64,000 nt of DNA from CAIWHR01 sp963846855 (lineage in GTDB: Bacteria > Pseudomonadota > Gammaproteobacteria > Burkholderiales > Casimicrobiaceae), in NCBI GenBank assembly GCA_963846855.1, contig CAWJXK010000004.1:1-64000 (forward strand), read 5' to 3'. Both the position numbers and the translations under genes were made by a program. How positions within the stretch are numbered: the stretch's first letter is position 1; each line of letters starts with the position of its first letter. The notes under the pieces were generated by a model. It was not told the DNA's origin. It searched no databases and saw nothing but the letters and a program-made list of their open reading frames with translations. This document shows, piece after piece, positions 46,410 to 55,307 of this stretch.

Positions 46410-47270
46410 ATGAAACTCGTACGCTACGGCCCTGCCGGCAAGGAAAAGCCGGGGCTGATCGACGCCGACGGCAAGCTGCGCGACCTGTCGAAGAAGGTGA
46501 AGGACATCGACGCCCACACGCTCGCGCCGGCGAAGCTCAGGGAGCTCGCGAAGCTCGACGCGCGCCGGCTGCCGTTGGTCAAGGGCCGTCCGCGCCTCGG
46601 CGCCTGCGTCGCGACGCCGTCGAAGTTCGTCGCGATCGGGTTGAACTACGCCGATCACGCCGCCGAAGCGGGCATGGCCATTCCCGCGAATCCGGTGGTC
46701 TTCTTCAAATCGGCGACGTGCATCGTCGGGCCCAACGATCCGATCATGCTGCCGCCCGGCTCGACGGCGACCGACTGGGAAGTCGAGCTCGGCGTCGTCA
46801 TCGGCAAGACGGCGCGGCACGTCGCCGAAAAGGATGCGCTCAAGCACGTCGCGGGCTACTGCGTGATCAACGACGTCTCCGAGCGCGACTACCAGCTGAA
46901 GCACGGTGGCACGCAGTGGAACAAGGGCAAGGGCTGCGACACGTTCGGCCCGCTGGGACCCTGGCTCGTCACCACGGATGAAATCCGCGAACCGCAGAAG
47001 CTCGGTATGTGGCTCGACGTCAACGGCGAGAAGAAGCAGCGCGGCAGCACGAGGACGATGATTTTCGGCGTCGCCGCACTCGTGGCCGACGTCTCGCGCT
47101 ACATGACGCTTCTGCCGGGCGATGTCATCACCACCGGGACACCTCCCGGCGTGGGCATGGGCATGAAGCCGACGGCGCAATACCTCAAGGCCGGCGACGT
47201 GGTCACGCTGGGCATCCAGGGGCTCGGCGAGCAGCGGCAGAAGGTCGTGCCCTTCAAGGGGAAGCGCTAG
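46410..47270 (+). CDS. FAH-family hydrolase (diketo-deoxy-sugar-acid hydrolase-like)
   Basis: 286 aa. Conserved fumarylacetoacetase-fold segments: FVAIGLNYADHAAEAGM, the metal-site region DWEVELGVVIGK (Glu pair), VINDVSERDYQLK and LLPGDVITTGTPPGVGMG. Best match by pattern is 2,4-diketo-3-deoxy-L-fuconate hydrolase and similar 'ureidoglycolate lyase-like' proteins, releasing pyruvate and a hydroxy acid. It is the last gene of the dehydratase-SDR-hydrolase operon. Confidence 0.85.
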   Translation: MKLVRYGPAGKEKPGLIDADGKLRDLSKKVKDIDAHTLAPAKLRELAKLDARRLPLVKGRPRLGACVATPSKFVAIGLNYADHAAEAGMAIPANPVVFFKSATCIVGPNDPIMLPPGSTATDWEVELGVVIGKTARHVAEKDALKHVAGYCVINDVSERDYQLKHGGTQWNKGKGCDTFGPLGPWLVTTDEIREPQKLGMWLDVNGEKKQRGSTRTMIFGVAALVADVSRYMTLLPGDVITTGTPPGVGMGMKPTAQYLKAGDVVTLGIQGLGEQRQKVVPFKGKR

Positions 47271-47509
47271 GCCACGTCCGGTGCCCTCGGATTGCTCTTT
47301 GCAGAACGGCCGAATTCGACCCCCAGCAGCCTGTCTGGCCTCCCGAAAGCCGCCGCTCCACCTCAGCAAAGCAGCCGTCATTCGCGGCTCAGGCGGCCCA
47401 AACCGACCAGTGAAATCTATCTTCGCCGTAGCCCCACGGCTTCGCGTCAGCCTTTGGCAGGCGATACACCTGCTCTCCCTGATCCCGACGCGTGCCGACC
47501 AGCTTGGCT

Positions 47510-48865
47510 TCAGATCTCCGAGAAGCGGCTTCCCCGGATCTGTGGCGCGACTTCCATGGCAGGTTGTGCCGCGAGGTAGCGGTGTACGAGCTGGACGGCC
47601 ATCGCGCCCTCCCCAACTGCGGACGCGATTCTCTTGATCGATCCGTGCCGCGCGTCACCGATGATGAAGACTCCAGGCTGGCTGGATTCGAGTGGCGCAG
47701 GTGGCCGCTCCAGTGGCCATACGGGTCCCGGTCCCTCGCTGGCCAGTAGGTCTGGACCTGTCAGGATAAACCCGTGTTCATCGCGTCGCAGCCACCCTTC
47801 AACCCGTTGCGAAGTCGGTTCGCCGCCGATCAGGATAAAAAGCGCATCCGCCGAAACTTCCGATTCTGCGTTATGGGCATCCTCGGCAATCACGAGCTTT
47901 TGGAGCTTTCCCTCACCGATGGCTCGCACGACGCGTGATTGCGTGAGAATCGAAATGCGAGGATGGTGTTCGCAGCGCTCGACCAGATACTGAGACATTC
48001 GTTCCGCCAGCGAGCGGCCTCGGACCACTAACGTCACTGTGCGAGCGTACTCGGCGAAGTGCAAGGCTGCCTGTCCGGCGGAGTTCGCGCCTCCTACTAC
48101 ATACACTTCGCCGCCGGCGTGGAACCGTGCTTCACCGGGTGCAGCGCCGTAGTACACACCAGTCCCCAACAGTTCTTCCACACCGGGGGCGTCAAGCCGA
48201 CGGTAATGCGAGCCGGTCGCCCCAATTCCGGCACGCGCCCGCACGACGGAGCCGTTAACCAAGGTAACTCGGATTGTTCCGTCGAATTCAGCGCCGACGT
48301 CTGCGAAATCGCACCCCACGATGACCTCTGCACCCAACCGCAGTGCTTGCCGCAATGCTCCCTCTGCAAACGCGTTCCCACTGATGCCTTCGGGAAACCC
48401 CGGGTAATTCTCGATGCGCGAACTGGTTCCCGCCTGGCCGCCTGGCGCGTGCCGTTCGATTACGATGGTATTGAAGCCTTCCGATGCGGCATAAACCGCC
48501 GCGGTGAGTCCCGCCGGGCCAGCGCCAACGATCACCAGGTCGTATAACTCTCGGTTGGGCCGCACATGCAGCCCCACATGCTCCGCCAGCAACGCTTGCG
48601 TACGAGCGAACGCCAGCGATTCATCGCTGTCGCCATGCACGTCGAAAATCGTGCCGTCTGCCAATACGAAACAAGGCAGGTGGAGGTTTTCGAGCTGCGC
48701 GCCGAAGCGCACGAAGAGAGCCACCAGCGGATCGCGTTCAACGTCAATCCAGCGGATCGGCACGCCGTTGCGTTCGAGAAAATCGCGGTACTCGTGAACG
48801 TGCGGCGATCCTCGGCGCCCAATGATGTGGGCCCTACATTCGTTCGTGGTCGGAGTGCTTGGCAC
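47510..48865 (-). CDS. Thioredoxin-reductase-like FAD enzyme with degenerate glutaredoxin-like N-domain
   Basis: 451 aa. Residues 1-85 have a glutaredoxin-like layout (HIIGRRGSPHVHEYRDFLE) but the CPxC is SPHV. The FAD/NADPH part starts LVIVGAGPAGLTAAVYAAS and has GGQAGTSSRIENYPGFPEG and VYVVGGANSAGQAA. Where TrxR has its CATC redox pair the sequence is GVYYGAAPGEARF, so no dithiol centre exists. C-terminal GVFIIGDARHGSIKRIASAV binds FAD. It is therefore an NAD(P)H:FAD oxidoreductase of unknown acceptor, like the similar fused proteins of actinobacteria. Base composition is less GC-biased than in the sugar genes. Confidence 0.82.
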   Translation of the reverse strand: MPSTPTTNECRAHIIGRRGSPHVHEYRDFLERNGVPIRWIDVERDPLVALFVRFGAQLENLHLPCFVLADGTIFDVHGDSDESLAFARTQALLAEHVGLHVRPNRELYDLVIVGAGPAGLTAAVYAASEGFNTIVIERHAPGGQAGTSSRIENYPGFPEGISGNAFAEGALRQALRLGAEVIVGCDFADVGAEFDGTIRVTLVNGSVVRARAGIGATGSHYRRLDAPGVEELLGTGVYYGAAPGEARFHAGGEVYVVGGANSAGQAALHFAEYARTVTLVVRGRSLAERMSQYLVERCEHHPRISILTQSRVVRAIGEGKLQKLVIAEDAHNAESEVSADALFILIGGEPTSQRVEGWLRRDEHGFILTGPDLLASEGPGPVWPLERPPAPLESSQPGVFIIGDARHGSIKRIASAVGEGAMAVQLVHRYLAAQPAMEVAPQIRGSRFSEI

Positions 48866-48890
48866 GGAGCCTCGGGGGAGTTGGCCCAGC

Positions 48891-49397
48891 TCAATCCGGT
48901 ATCACGAGGGGACCGCAATCATTGTCGGCAATGAAGGTCGCCAGAAGCTCGGCGGTCTCAATCGAGCTCGCGTTCTCGGCAAAAACATGAATCGTGCCGG
49001 GTGGCTCGAACCATGTCTGCCCCGCGGAGTAGGTCACGACGGGGCCACCCTCCAATTGCGAGCGCAGCGTTCCTTTCAGCACGAAGGCTGCGACGGAACC
49101 TGGATGGTGATGCCGCGGGGAATAGCCGGCCGGGGGAAAGGTGACGATCGCAATCGTGATGGATTTGCCCGGTACATTGGGAAGCTTCTCGCAGGCGATC
49201 GTCGTCATCGTGGTCGCCGGCCGCTGGGCAAGAGATCGCGCCCCGATGCCACCCGTCTGCGCCGGTCCCGCGGCGTCCGGCGTGTCCCCGATTGCCGCGT
49301 CATTCGCGGCGATGTGATGATCGAGGAGGGCGAGCGAGGTCGCAGCGATCATCGCACCAGCGAGGAGTGTGGCGCCCCAAATCAGAATGTCACGCAT
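48891..49397 (-). CDS. Membrane-anchored cupin-domain protein
   Basis: 168 aa from ATG 49397; a GTG at 49463 would add 22 residues. The N-terminal anchor is ILIWGATLLAGAMIAATSLA, then a single cupin barrel with the metal-type motif SPRHHHPGSVAAFVLKG and the second motif PPGTIHVFAENAS. Exported cupins of this kind are of unknown function. It lies 25 nt upstream of the FAD enzyme in the same direction. Confidence 0.78.
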   Translation of the reverse strand: MRDILIWGATLLAGAMIAATSLALLDHHIAANDAAIGDTPDAAGPAQTGGIGARSLAQRPATTMTTIACEKLPNVPGKSITIAIVTFPPAGYSPRHHHPGSVAAFVLKGTLRSQLEGGPVVTYSAGQTWFEPPGTIHVFAENASSIETAELLATFIADNDCGPLVIPD

Positions 49398-49512
49398 CGG
49401 GGCAATGCCCCTGGACTTCCCGGTCGGCGTTACCACACTATAGATGTTCGCCCTTCTATCCACTTTCCAAACTCCGAGTTTGATTTCTCGCTTGTGAAGT
49501 TCAACGCTGTGC

Positions 49513-50265
49513 TCACACCGTCCCGATTAGCAGTCTGTCCGGCAGGCGAAGGTCGGAGCGCCACCCGAGCTCTGTGCGCGCCTTCTGTGTGGCAACGTAT
49601 GTGTTGGGCTCAGCGATGTTGAAGACGCCCGTAACGAACTTGTCTACGGCCAAGAGCGCGGCATAGGCGGCGGCGTCTACGTGAAGCGGCGCGGAACCCG
49701 TCGGAGCCGCGGAGCCGGTTCCGGGGCCGTAGAGTTGGCCGTAGCGCAGGACAACGCCCGCAAGCGGCTGCGAGTTCAGCGTCGCGTTCTCGAGCGCGAC
49801 GACGCCGCGAACGCTGACCGAACGATCTCCCTGCGCGGCCGTATCTAGAAGATCATGCTCCGAATGGGGCTCGAGCCCGGGGGCATAAGCCCAGGCGATG
49901 CTTTGCGCTACCAACCGACGTGCACCGGCCGCGATGGCGGCTCTCACGAGATTGCGCGTGCCTTCGTCGCGGATGCGCGCGTTACGCGCGATGGCTTCTT
50001 TCATTTGGCTCGGATCGAGACCCCTGGGCAAGTCCGTCAATTGATGGATCACGATCTCCGGCTTAGCAGCGGCGACCTCACGGGACAAGTTCGTTGCGTC
50101 GAAAACATCAACCAAGACCGCTTCCACCCCGAGCGCGCGCAACGCTTCGGCCTTCTGCGCCGATCGGGTCGTGCCGATCACGTGATGGCCTGCGTCGCGC
50201 AGCAGCGGCGTCAATCTCTTGCCGATGGCGCCCGAGGCTCCCGCGAGGAAAATCCGGTAACTCAT
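49513..50265 (-). CDS. NAD(P)-dependent epimerase/reductase (extended SDR-like)
   Basis: 250 aa from ATG 50265. Rossmann motif FLAGASGAIGKRLTPLL, then VIGTTRSAQKAEALRALGVE (NADP-type arginine) and the RYGQLYGPGT segment of atypical epimerases. The usual YxxxK is not evident, placing it with NmrA/atypical SDR proteins. It starts close downstream of the monooxygenase gene on the same strand. Confidence 0.82.
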   Translation of the reverse strand: MSYRIFLAGASGAIGKRLTPLLRDAGHHVIGTTRSAQKAEALRALGVEAVLVDVFDATNLSREVAAAKPEIVIHQLTDLPRGLDPSQMKEAIARNARIRDEGTRNLVRAAIAAGARRLVAQSIAWAYAPGLEPHSEHDLLDTAAQGDRSVSVRGVVALENATLNSQPLAGVVLRYGQLYGPGTGSAAPTGSAPLHVDAAAYAALLAVDKFVTGVFNIAEPNTYVATQKARTELGWRSDLRLPDRLLIGTV

Positions 50266-50289
50266 CGTCTTTATTCCCAAGCGGAACGC

Positions 50290-51426
50290 CTATCTGGCAT
50301 CGAGCTCCGCCAGGGTCTTGGCCAGAGCCGCTCGCACAGGCGGTAGGTGACCCGCAAACGCGACAGCGATGTTCCGCAAGGCCTTTCCGGTCGGGGATTT
50401 CATCGTCGCCATCCGGGTCAGTCGGTCGGTCATCGCGACGACGTCGCGGGCGACTCGATGACGCTCGCTCGCCCAGGCGTCCAGTCGGGCATCATCGCCA
50501 TCCTTCAAAGTTTCAACCAGCGCCTCGGCAAGGGACATGCTGTCCTGAATGCCGGTATTCATGCCCTGGCCGCCCGCCGGACTGTGCACGTGAGCCGCGT
50601 CGCCGCAAAGGAGGATCCGGCCGTGACGGGGACTTTCCGCGACGCGGTGATGGATATGGAACCGGGAACTCCACACCGAATCGCGGATGCGCCCGGGCTG
50701 CCCCGTGGGCCCCCGCATGTCTAGGACGGATTGGACGAAGGCCATGGATGGCGATTCCGGCGCGTCGTCGACGGTGGCTACGATACGGAAACGATCGTCA
50801 GGAAGCGGCGCGACCACGACGAGGCCGTCGGGGGAGTAGAACAGTGTGACCTCCTCGCGGCTCAGCGGCCAATCCATGTGAACGTCGGCCAGGACGAAAT
50901 CCTGCTCGTAGGCTGCTCCGGTGAAAGCGACCCCGGACTGTTCGCGGACTCTGCTGTGCATGCCATCGCACCCGATCAACCAGCGAGCCTCGATTGTCCG
51001 TGTCTCGCCTTCGCTCTGAAGCTGTGCCTCGACGTGCGATTCCGACGCCTCGAAGCGGACCAATTCACACGGCCGGACAACGCTGCCGTCGAGCTCCTCC
51101 AGGTGGCTCAGCAAGTACCGCTCGACCCTGTCCTGCGGGATCATCAAGGTAAACGGATAGCGACTCGGAATCTCGGAGAAGTCGATGGTGAGGAGAGCGC
51201 GATCGCGGTCGCGAACCCGAAAGATCGGGACCTTCACCCCGTGCGCCAGCAAGTCCCGCGTGACACCGAGCGACTCCAATACCTCCATCGTTCGGGCATG
51301 CACGACGCAGGCGCGCGAAGTATTCGCGCCCGCAGGCTGCCGGTCGATGATCAGCGGATCGGCTCCTAGTCGCCTCAGCTCTGCCGCGAGCGCAAGGCCC
51401 GTCGGCCCCGCTCCGGCGATGAGCAT
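50290..51426 (-). CDS. FAD-dependent aromatic-type monooxygenase
   Basis: 378 aa. N-terminal AGAGPTGLALAAELRRLG (GxGxxG), the DG motif in LIGCDGMHSRVRE, and the FAD pyrophosphate motif ILLCGDAAHVHSPAGGQGMN; these three mark group A flavin monooxygenases (PheA/TfdB-MhpA-like). The ORF begins MLIAGAGPTG, which trims the usual few residues before beta-1; a start codon further upstream is not obvious. The substrate is unknown. Confidence 0.85.
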   Translation of the reverse strand: MLIAGAGPTGLALAAELRRLGADPLIIDRQPAGANTSRACVVHARTMEVLESLGVTRDLLAHGVKVPIFRVRDRDRALLTIDFSEIPSRYPFTLMIPQDRVERYLLSHLEELDGSVVRPCELVRFEASESHVEAQLQSEGETRTIEARWLIGCDGMHSRVREQSGVAFTGAAYEQDFVLADVHMDWPLSREEVTLFYSPDGLVVVAPLPDDRFRIVATVDDAPESPSMAFVQSVLDMRGPTGQPGRIRDSVWSSRFHIHHRVAESPRHGRILLCGDAAHVHSPAGGQGMNTGIQDSMSLAEALVETLKDGDDARLDAWASERHRVARDVVAMTDRLTRMATMKSPTGKALRNIAVAFAGHLPPVRAALAKTLAELDAR

Positions 51427-52557
51427 GGCGGTATCATTCTTCAGCGTTTGCGTGTCCGTTCCTTTCCATTTGAGGTTGAATGCCGCTTCAGCTCGCCGCT
51501 ATTGGCGTGACTCAATGACCGCTTGCCGAATGTTCTCCATATTGCGATGCTCCGCCCGAAAATGCGCGCCCGTTGGAATTAAGGTAATCGCGAGCCGGGT
51601 GTAGTTCCGGTGCACCGCATCGAACGCGGCGTTTTCAGAGCTTGGACTACACGTCCGTCGGTGGTTGACCTACACGCGCCAGGCTCGACCCGCCGTAACG
51701 GGCTTTGTCGGGGGCGATCCAACCAGTGCCGTGTTCGGCAAGGCGTAGTTGCCCGCTGAGGGCGCCTGTTGCGAAGCCATATGACAGCGACAGGCCGACC
51801 CACCCATGCCTTGCCGTGAGTGGAAATACAGGCGCTCTAAGTCGAGGAAGCCCCGATCCATGATGTAGAACGCGCCGGACTCGGGCAACAGCTGATCGAG
51901 TATATTGACCTCGTGCATCTTGCCGTCGCTGATGTGAATAAAGGTCGGGATGTGGCCGCGCCGATCGTCTCCCTCTATTACTCAGTGTATGGAAAATAAA
52001 TCCAGTGGAGAGGCAACCGACATGCCAAGTGTGTGCCTGACCTTCCAGAACCGGCGACCGCATTCGATACGTTCGAGCGCTTGCGCCGGGACCGAGTCGA
52101 GGGCGTAGTCAAGCAGGAGTCTTAGACATCAAATGCTCCCGCTCCAGGCCGATTCGCTAGCCGCAGTAGCCGGTCCAAACCAGGTCGTTAGCGCGTCGGC
52201 GAGTCCCACCTGGGTCAGGTTCAGGGGCAGTTCGCGCACCATCTGACAACCAATCTACAATTGCTTTGGTGGAATTTCTGATCATTGTTCGATCTACTTG
52301 GACAAATATTGCGTGACCTGCTCGAGCATCATAGTCAGTTCCCGTTCATGTGGTCAGCAGGGAGGCCGCGAGCCCGGCGCAATCCGAGGCGAACCATCCC
52401 GCGAGCAGATACTATTGCGGAAAATAACGCAATGAGGGAATGACCGCTTCCGGGCAATTTGGGCGGCGACGCAAACCGACTGGTCTTGGCCGAACTGGGA
52501 CTTTCACGGTCGGGCATGTTCGTGCGATGAGCGCCAGATGGCCCGCGCAACGTCATT
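51427..52557. other. 1.1-kb gene-poor region with decayed sequence
   Basis: No intact gene is seen. It contains the IS4-type transposase scrap at 51799-51960 and, on the minus strand around 51990-52130, a 47-codon open stretch ending ...WKVRHTLGMSVASPLDLF that reads like a protein C-terminus but is not recognised. Parts such as 52250-52320 are clearly AT-richer than the window as a whole. It separates the redox island from the KGSA dehydrogenase gene. Confidence 0.6.
51799..51960 (-). pseudogene. Fragment of an IS4-type transposase
   Basis: About 54 codons read GHIPTFIHISDGKMHEVNIL, then DQLLPESGAFYIMDRGFLDL and ERLYF, the segment around the second catalytic Asp of IS4-family DDE transposases (FYxMDRGxLD). 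Both flanks lose similarity and no terminal repeats are seen, so it is a remnant. Confidence 0.75.
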
Positions 52558-53997
52558 TCAAGGGGCCGTGTAGGCAGTCTTGACCGTCGTGAAGAACTCC
52601 GCCGCGTAGCGTCCCTGCTCGCGCGACCCGTAGCTCGACCCCTTGCGGCCGCCGAACGGGACGTGGTAATCGACGCCCGCCGTAGGCACGTTCACCATCA
52701 CCATTCCGGCTTGCGCATTGCGCTTGAAGTGCGACGCATATTTGAGCGACGTGGTGACGATGCCGGACGACAGTCCGAACTCGGTGTCGTTGGCGATCGC
52801 CAGCGCCTCGTCGTAGTCCTTCGCGCGAATCACGCTGGCGACCGGGCCGAAGATCTCTTCGCGCGCGATGCGCATCGAATTGGTCGTCTCGGTGAAGAGC
52901 GCGGGCGAAAGGTAGTAGCCCTCCGTCGCGCGCTGCAGCCGCTCGCCGCCCGTGACGAGTTTCGCGCCCTCGCCCTTGCCGATGTCCAGATATTTGAGGT
53001 CCTGCTCCAGCTGACTCGGATCGACGACGGGGCCGAGATCGGTGCCCGGCAACAGCGCGTTGTCGACGCGCAGCGTTTTCAGTTTTTCCGTCACCGCGGC
53101 GACGAAGCGGTCGTGGATGCCCGCGGTGACGATCAAGCGAGAGGACGCCGTGCAGCGCTGGCCGGTCGAGAAATACGACCCTTGCACGGCGACATTGACT
53201 GCCGTGGGCAGGTCGGCGTCGTCGAGCACGACCAGCGGATTCTTGCCGCCCATTTCCAGTTGCAGCTTGGCCATCCGCGCGATTCCCTTGGCAGCGATGG
53301 CGCGCCCGGTGCCCACCGACCCGGTGAAGCTGATCGCCGTCACGTCGGGGTGAGTGACGATGATTTCGCCGACGACCGAGCCACGGCCCATGACGAGATT
53401 GAAGACGCCGGGAGGAAGACCCGCGCGCGCCAGGATTTCGGCGATCGCCCATGCGCAACCGGGCACCAGGTCCGCCGGCTTGCACACGACCGTGTTGCCG
53501 TACGTCAGCGCCGGCGCGATCTTCCACGCGGGAATCGCGATCGGGAAATTCCACGGTGTGATGAGCCCGATGACACCCAGCGGCTCGCGCGTCACCTCCA
53601 CGTCGACGCCCGGCCGCACGGACGCGAGCTTGTCGCCGGTCATGCGCACGACCTCGCCGGCGAAGAACCGGAAGATCTGCCCGGCGCGCGTCGCCTCGCC
53701 AATTCCCTCGGGCAGCGTCTTGCCCTCCTCGCGCGACAGCAGCGTGCCGAGCTCGTCCTTGCGGGCAAGGATTTCGCTGCCGGCGCGGTCGAGGATGTTG
53801 GCGCGCTCCTGGATCGAGCCCGTCGACCACGCGGGAAATGCGGTCTTCGCCGCCGCGATCGCCGTGCGCGCCTGCTCCGCATCGGCCTGCGCGTAGTCGC
53901 CGATGACGTCGTTGACATCGGAGGGATTGCGGTTCGCCGTCGCGGATTTCCCGGCGATCCATTCGCCTGCGATGTAATTCTTGAAGAGTTCGGCCAT
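52558..53997 (-). CDS. Alpha-ketoglutarate semialdehyde dehydrogenase (aldehyde dehydrogenase family)
   Basis: 479 aa. Catalytic Cys282 in STGQRCTASSRL and general-base Glu248 in LEMGGKNP; cofactor segments TPWNFPIAIPAWK and FTGSVGTGRAI. The N-terminal KNYIAGEWIAG and the GGRKGSSYGSREQG end fit 2,5-dioxovalerate (KGSA) dehydrogenases of pentose and aldarate oxidation, giving 2-oxoglutarate. It lies 15 nt downstream of the XylX-type gene on the same strand; together with the IlvD/Edd enzyme this would complete a Weimberg-type route. Confidence 0.88.
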   Translation of the reverse strand: MAELFKNYIAGEWIAGKSATANRNPSDVNDVIGDYAQADAEQARTAIAAAKTAFPAWSTGSIQERANILDRAGSEILARKDELGTLLSREEGKTLPEGIGEATRAGQIFRFFAGEVVRMTGDKLASVRPGVDVEVTREPLGVIGLITPWNFPIAIPAWKIAPALTYGNTVVCKPADLVPGCAWAIAEILARAGLPPGVFNLVMGRGSVVGEIIVTHPDVTAISFTGSVGTGRAIAAKGIARMAKLQLEMGGKNPLVVLDDADLPTAVNVAVQGSYFSTGQRCTASSRLIVTAGIHDRFVAAVTEKLKTLRVDNALLPGTDLGPVVDPSQLEQDLKYLDIGKGEGAKLVTGGERLQRATEGYYLSPALFTETTNSMRIAREEIFGPVASVIRAKDYDEALAIANDTEFGLSSGIVTTSLKYASHFKRNAQAGMVMVNVPTAGVDYHVPFGGRKGSSYGSREQGRYAAEFFTTVKTAYTAP

Positions 53998-54012
53998 GAT
54001 GATTTTCCGTTG

Positions 54013-55191
54013 TCAGAGCAGGCGACGACGCGCGAGGTTTCGCATCAGCGCGCCCGCACCGAAGGTCCACGGCGCGATCTTGTCGGAGTGATTGACGCGG
54101 TTGACGAGGGCGCCCAGCGTCGGCGTCGCGACCGTCACGAGGTCGCCGACGGCATGCGTGAAGCCCTGACCGGCGTGGAAACGATCCTTGGTCGGCGCGA
54201 ACATCGTGCCGAGGAAAAGCATCAGGCCGTCAGGATACTGGTGGTTGGCGCCGATCGCCTGGCCCACGAGGTCGAGCGGGTCGCGGCTGATCATCGCCAT
54301 CGAGCTTGCGCCCGTCATCGTGAAGCCCTCGGGTCCGTCGACGCGCATCGCGAGCTCGCAGCGGCGGACGTCGTCGATGCCGAAGTTCTCGTCAAAGAGG
54401 CGGATGAACGGCCCGATGGCACACGACGCATTATTGTCCTTCGCCTTGCCCAGCAGGAGTGCGCTGCGGCCTTCGAAGTCGCGCAGATTGACGTCGTTGC
54501 CGAGCGCCGCGCCGACCGTGCGGCCCTCGCTGCTCACTGCCAGCACGATTTCCGGTTCCGGATTGTTCCACTCCGATTTCGGGTGGATGCCGACTTCCGC
54601 ACCCGGTCCCACCGCGGACATCGGCTGCGACTTGGTGAAGATTTCGGCATCGGGCCCGATGCCCACTTCGAGATATTGCGACCAGGCGCCTTGCCGGATC
54701 AGCGTCTCCTTGACGCGTGCTGCCTCCGGCGATCCCGGACGGATCTTCGCCAGGTTGTCGCCGATCACCGCGACGATTTCGCGGCGCACGGACTCCGCTT
54801 TCGCCGCATCGCCGCGCGCCTGTTCCTCGATCACGCGCTCGAGCGTGCTGGCGACGAAGGTTACGCCGCTCGCCTTCAACGCCTGGAGATCGCACGGAGC
54901 GAGCAGCCAAGGCTGCCCCGGATCGCGCGCGTCGTGCGCGGAGTTGGTCAGCACGTCGGCGGTCGAGGCGAGCCGCGGCAATGTTCCCGCCGCGCGGATG
55001 GCCGCCGCCGGATTGTCGCGATTGAGCAGCTGACTCGACGTGGCCGCGACGGCCGAGAGATCGTACACGCCGTCGGCTTGCACGCGAACGAGCAACGGGC
55101 CTTCGAGCGCCGACACGAAGACGCGTCCGACGAGCACCGCTCGTTCGTGGTCCTCGGGCAGGCAGCGGGAAACGGTGAGGCGGTCCTTCAT
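54013..55191 (-). CDS. FAH-family 2-keto-3-deoxy-pentonate dehydratase (XylX/AraD1-like)
   Basis: 392 aa from ATG 55191 (MKDRLTVSRCLPED). The C-terminal FAH barrel has EVGIHPKSEWNNPEPEIVLA (metal-binding glutamates), LGNDVNLRDFEGRSALLLGK and KDNNASCAIGPFIRL. Length and domain order match Caulobacter XylX and the AraD1 family, which dehydrate 2-keto-3-deoxy-xylonate or -arabinonate to KGSA. The downstream KGSA dehydrogenase supports this strongly. Confidence 0.85.
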   Translation of the reverse strand: MKDRLTVSRCLPEDHERAVLVGRVFVSALEGPLLVRVQADGVYDLSAVAATSSQLLNRDNPAAAIRAAGTLPRLASTADVLTNSAHDARDPGQPWLLAPCDLQALKASGVTFVASTLERVIEEQARGDAAKAESVRREIVAVIGDNLAKIRPGSPEAARVKETLIRQGAWSQYLEVGIGPDAEIFTKSQPMSAVGPGAEVGIHPKSEWNNPEPEIVLAVSSEGRTVGAALGNDVNLRDFEGRSALLLGKAKDNNASCAIGPFIRLFDENFGIDDVRRCELAMRVDGPEGFTMTGASSMAMISRDPLDLVGQAIGANHQYPDGLMLFLGTMFAPTKDRFHAGQGFTHAVGDLVTVATPTLGALVNRVNHSDKIAPWTFGAGALMRNLARRRLL

Positions 55192-55307
55192 CAGCCTGAC
55201 AGAATACCCGACCTGAGTTGCGCCGCGCAGCGCGGGCCGCTGCATAATCCGGGGTTGGCGCAATGGCCGGGGCAACGTGGAGCGCCGGCAAGGATTTATA
55301 CTGATTC

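Noticed and set aside
47271..47509. Possible small gene in the convergent gap after the FAH hydrolase.
   Set aside because: Open frames exist on both strands but none has a ribosome-binding site or recognisable content; treated as non-coding.
51579..52063. Two minus-strand open frames of 74 and 138 codons overlapping the IS4 scrap.
   Set aside because: They are other-frame readings of the same stretch with no recognisable domain and arginine/proline-rich shadow composition.
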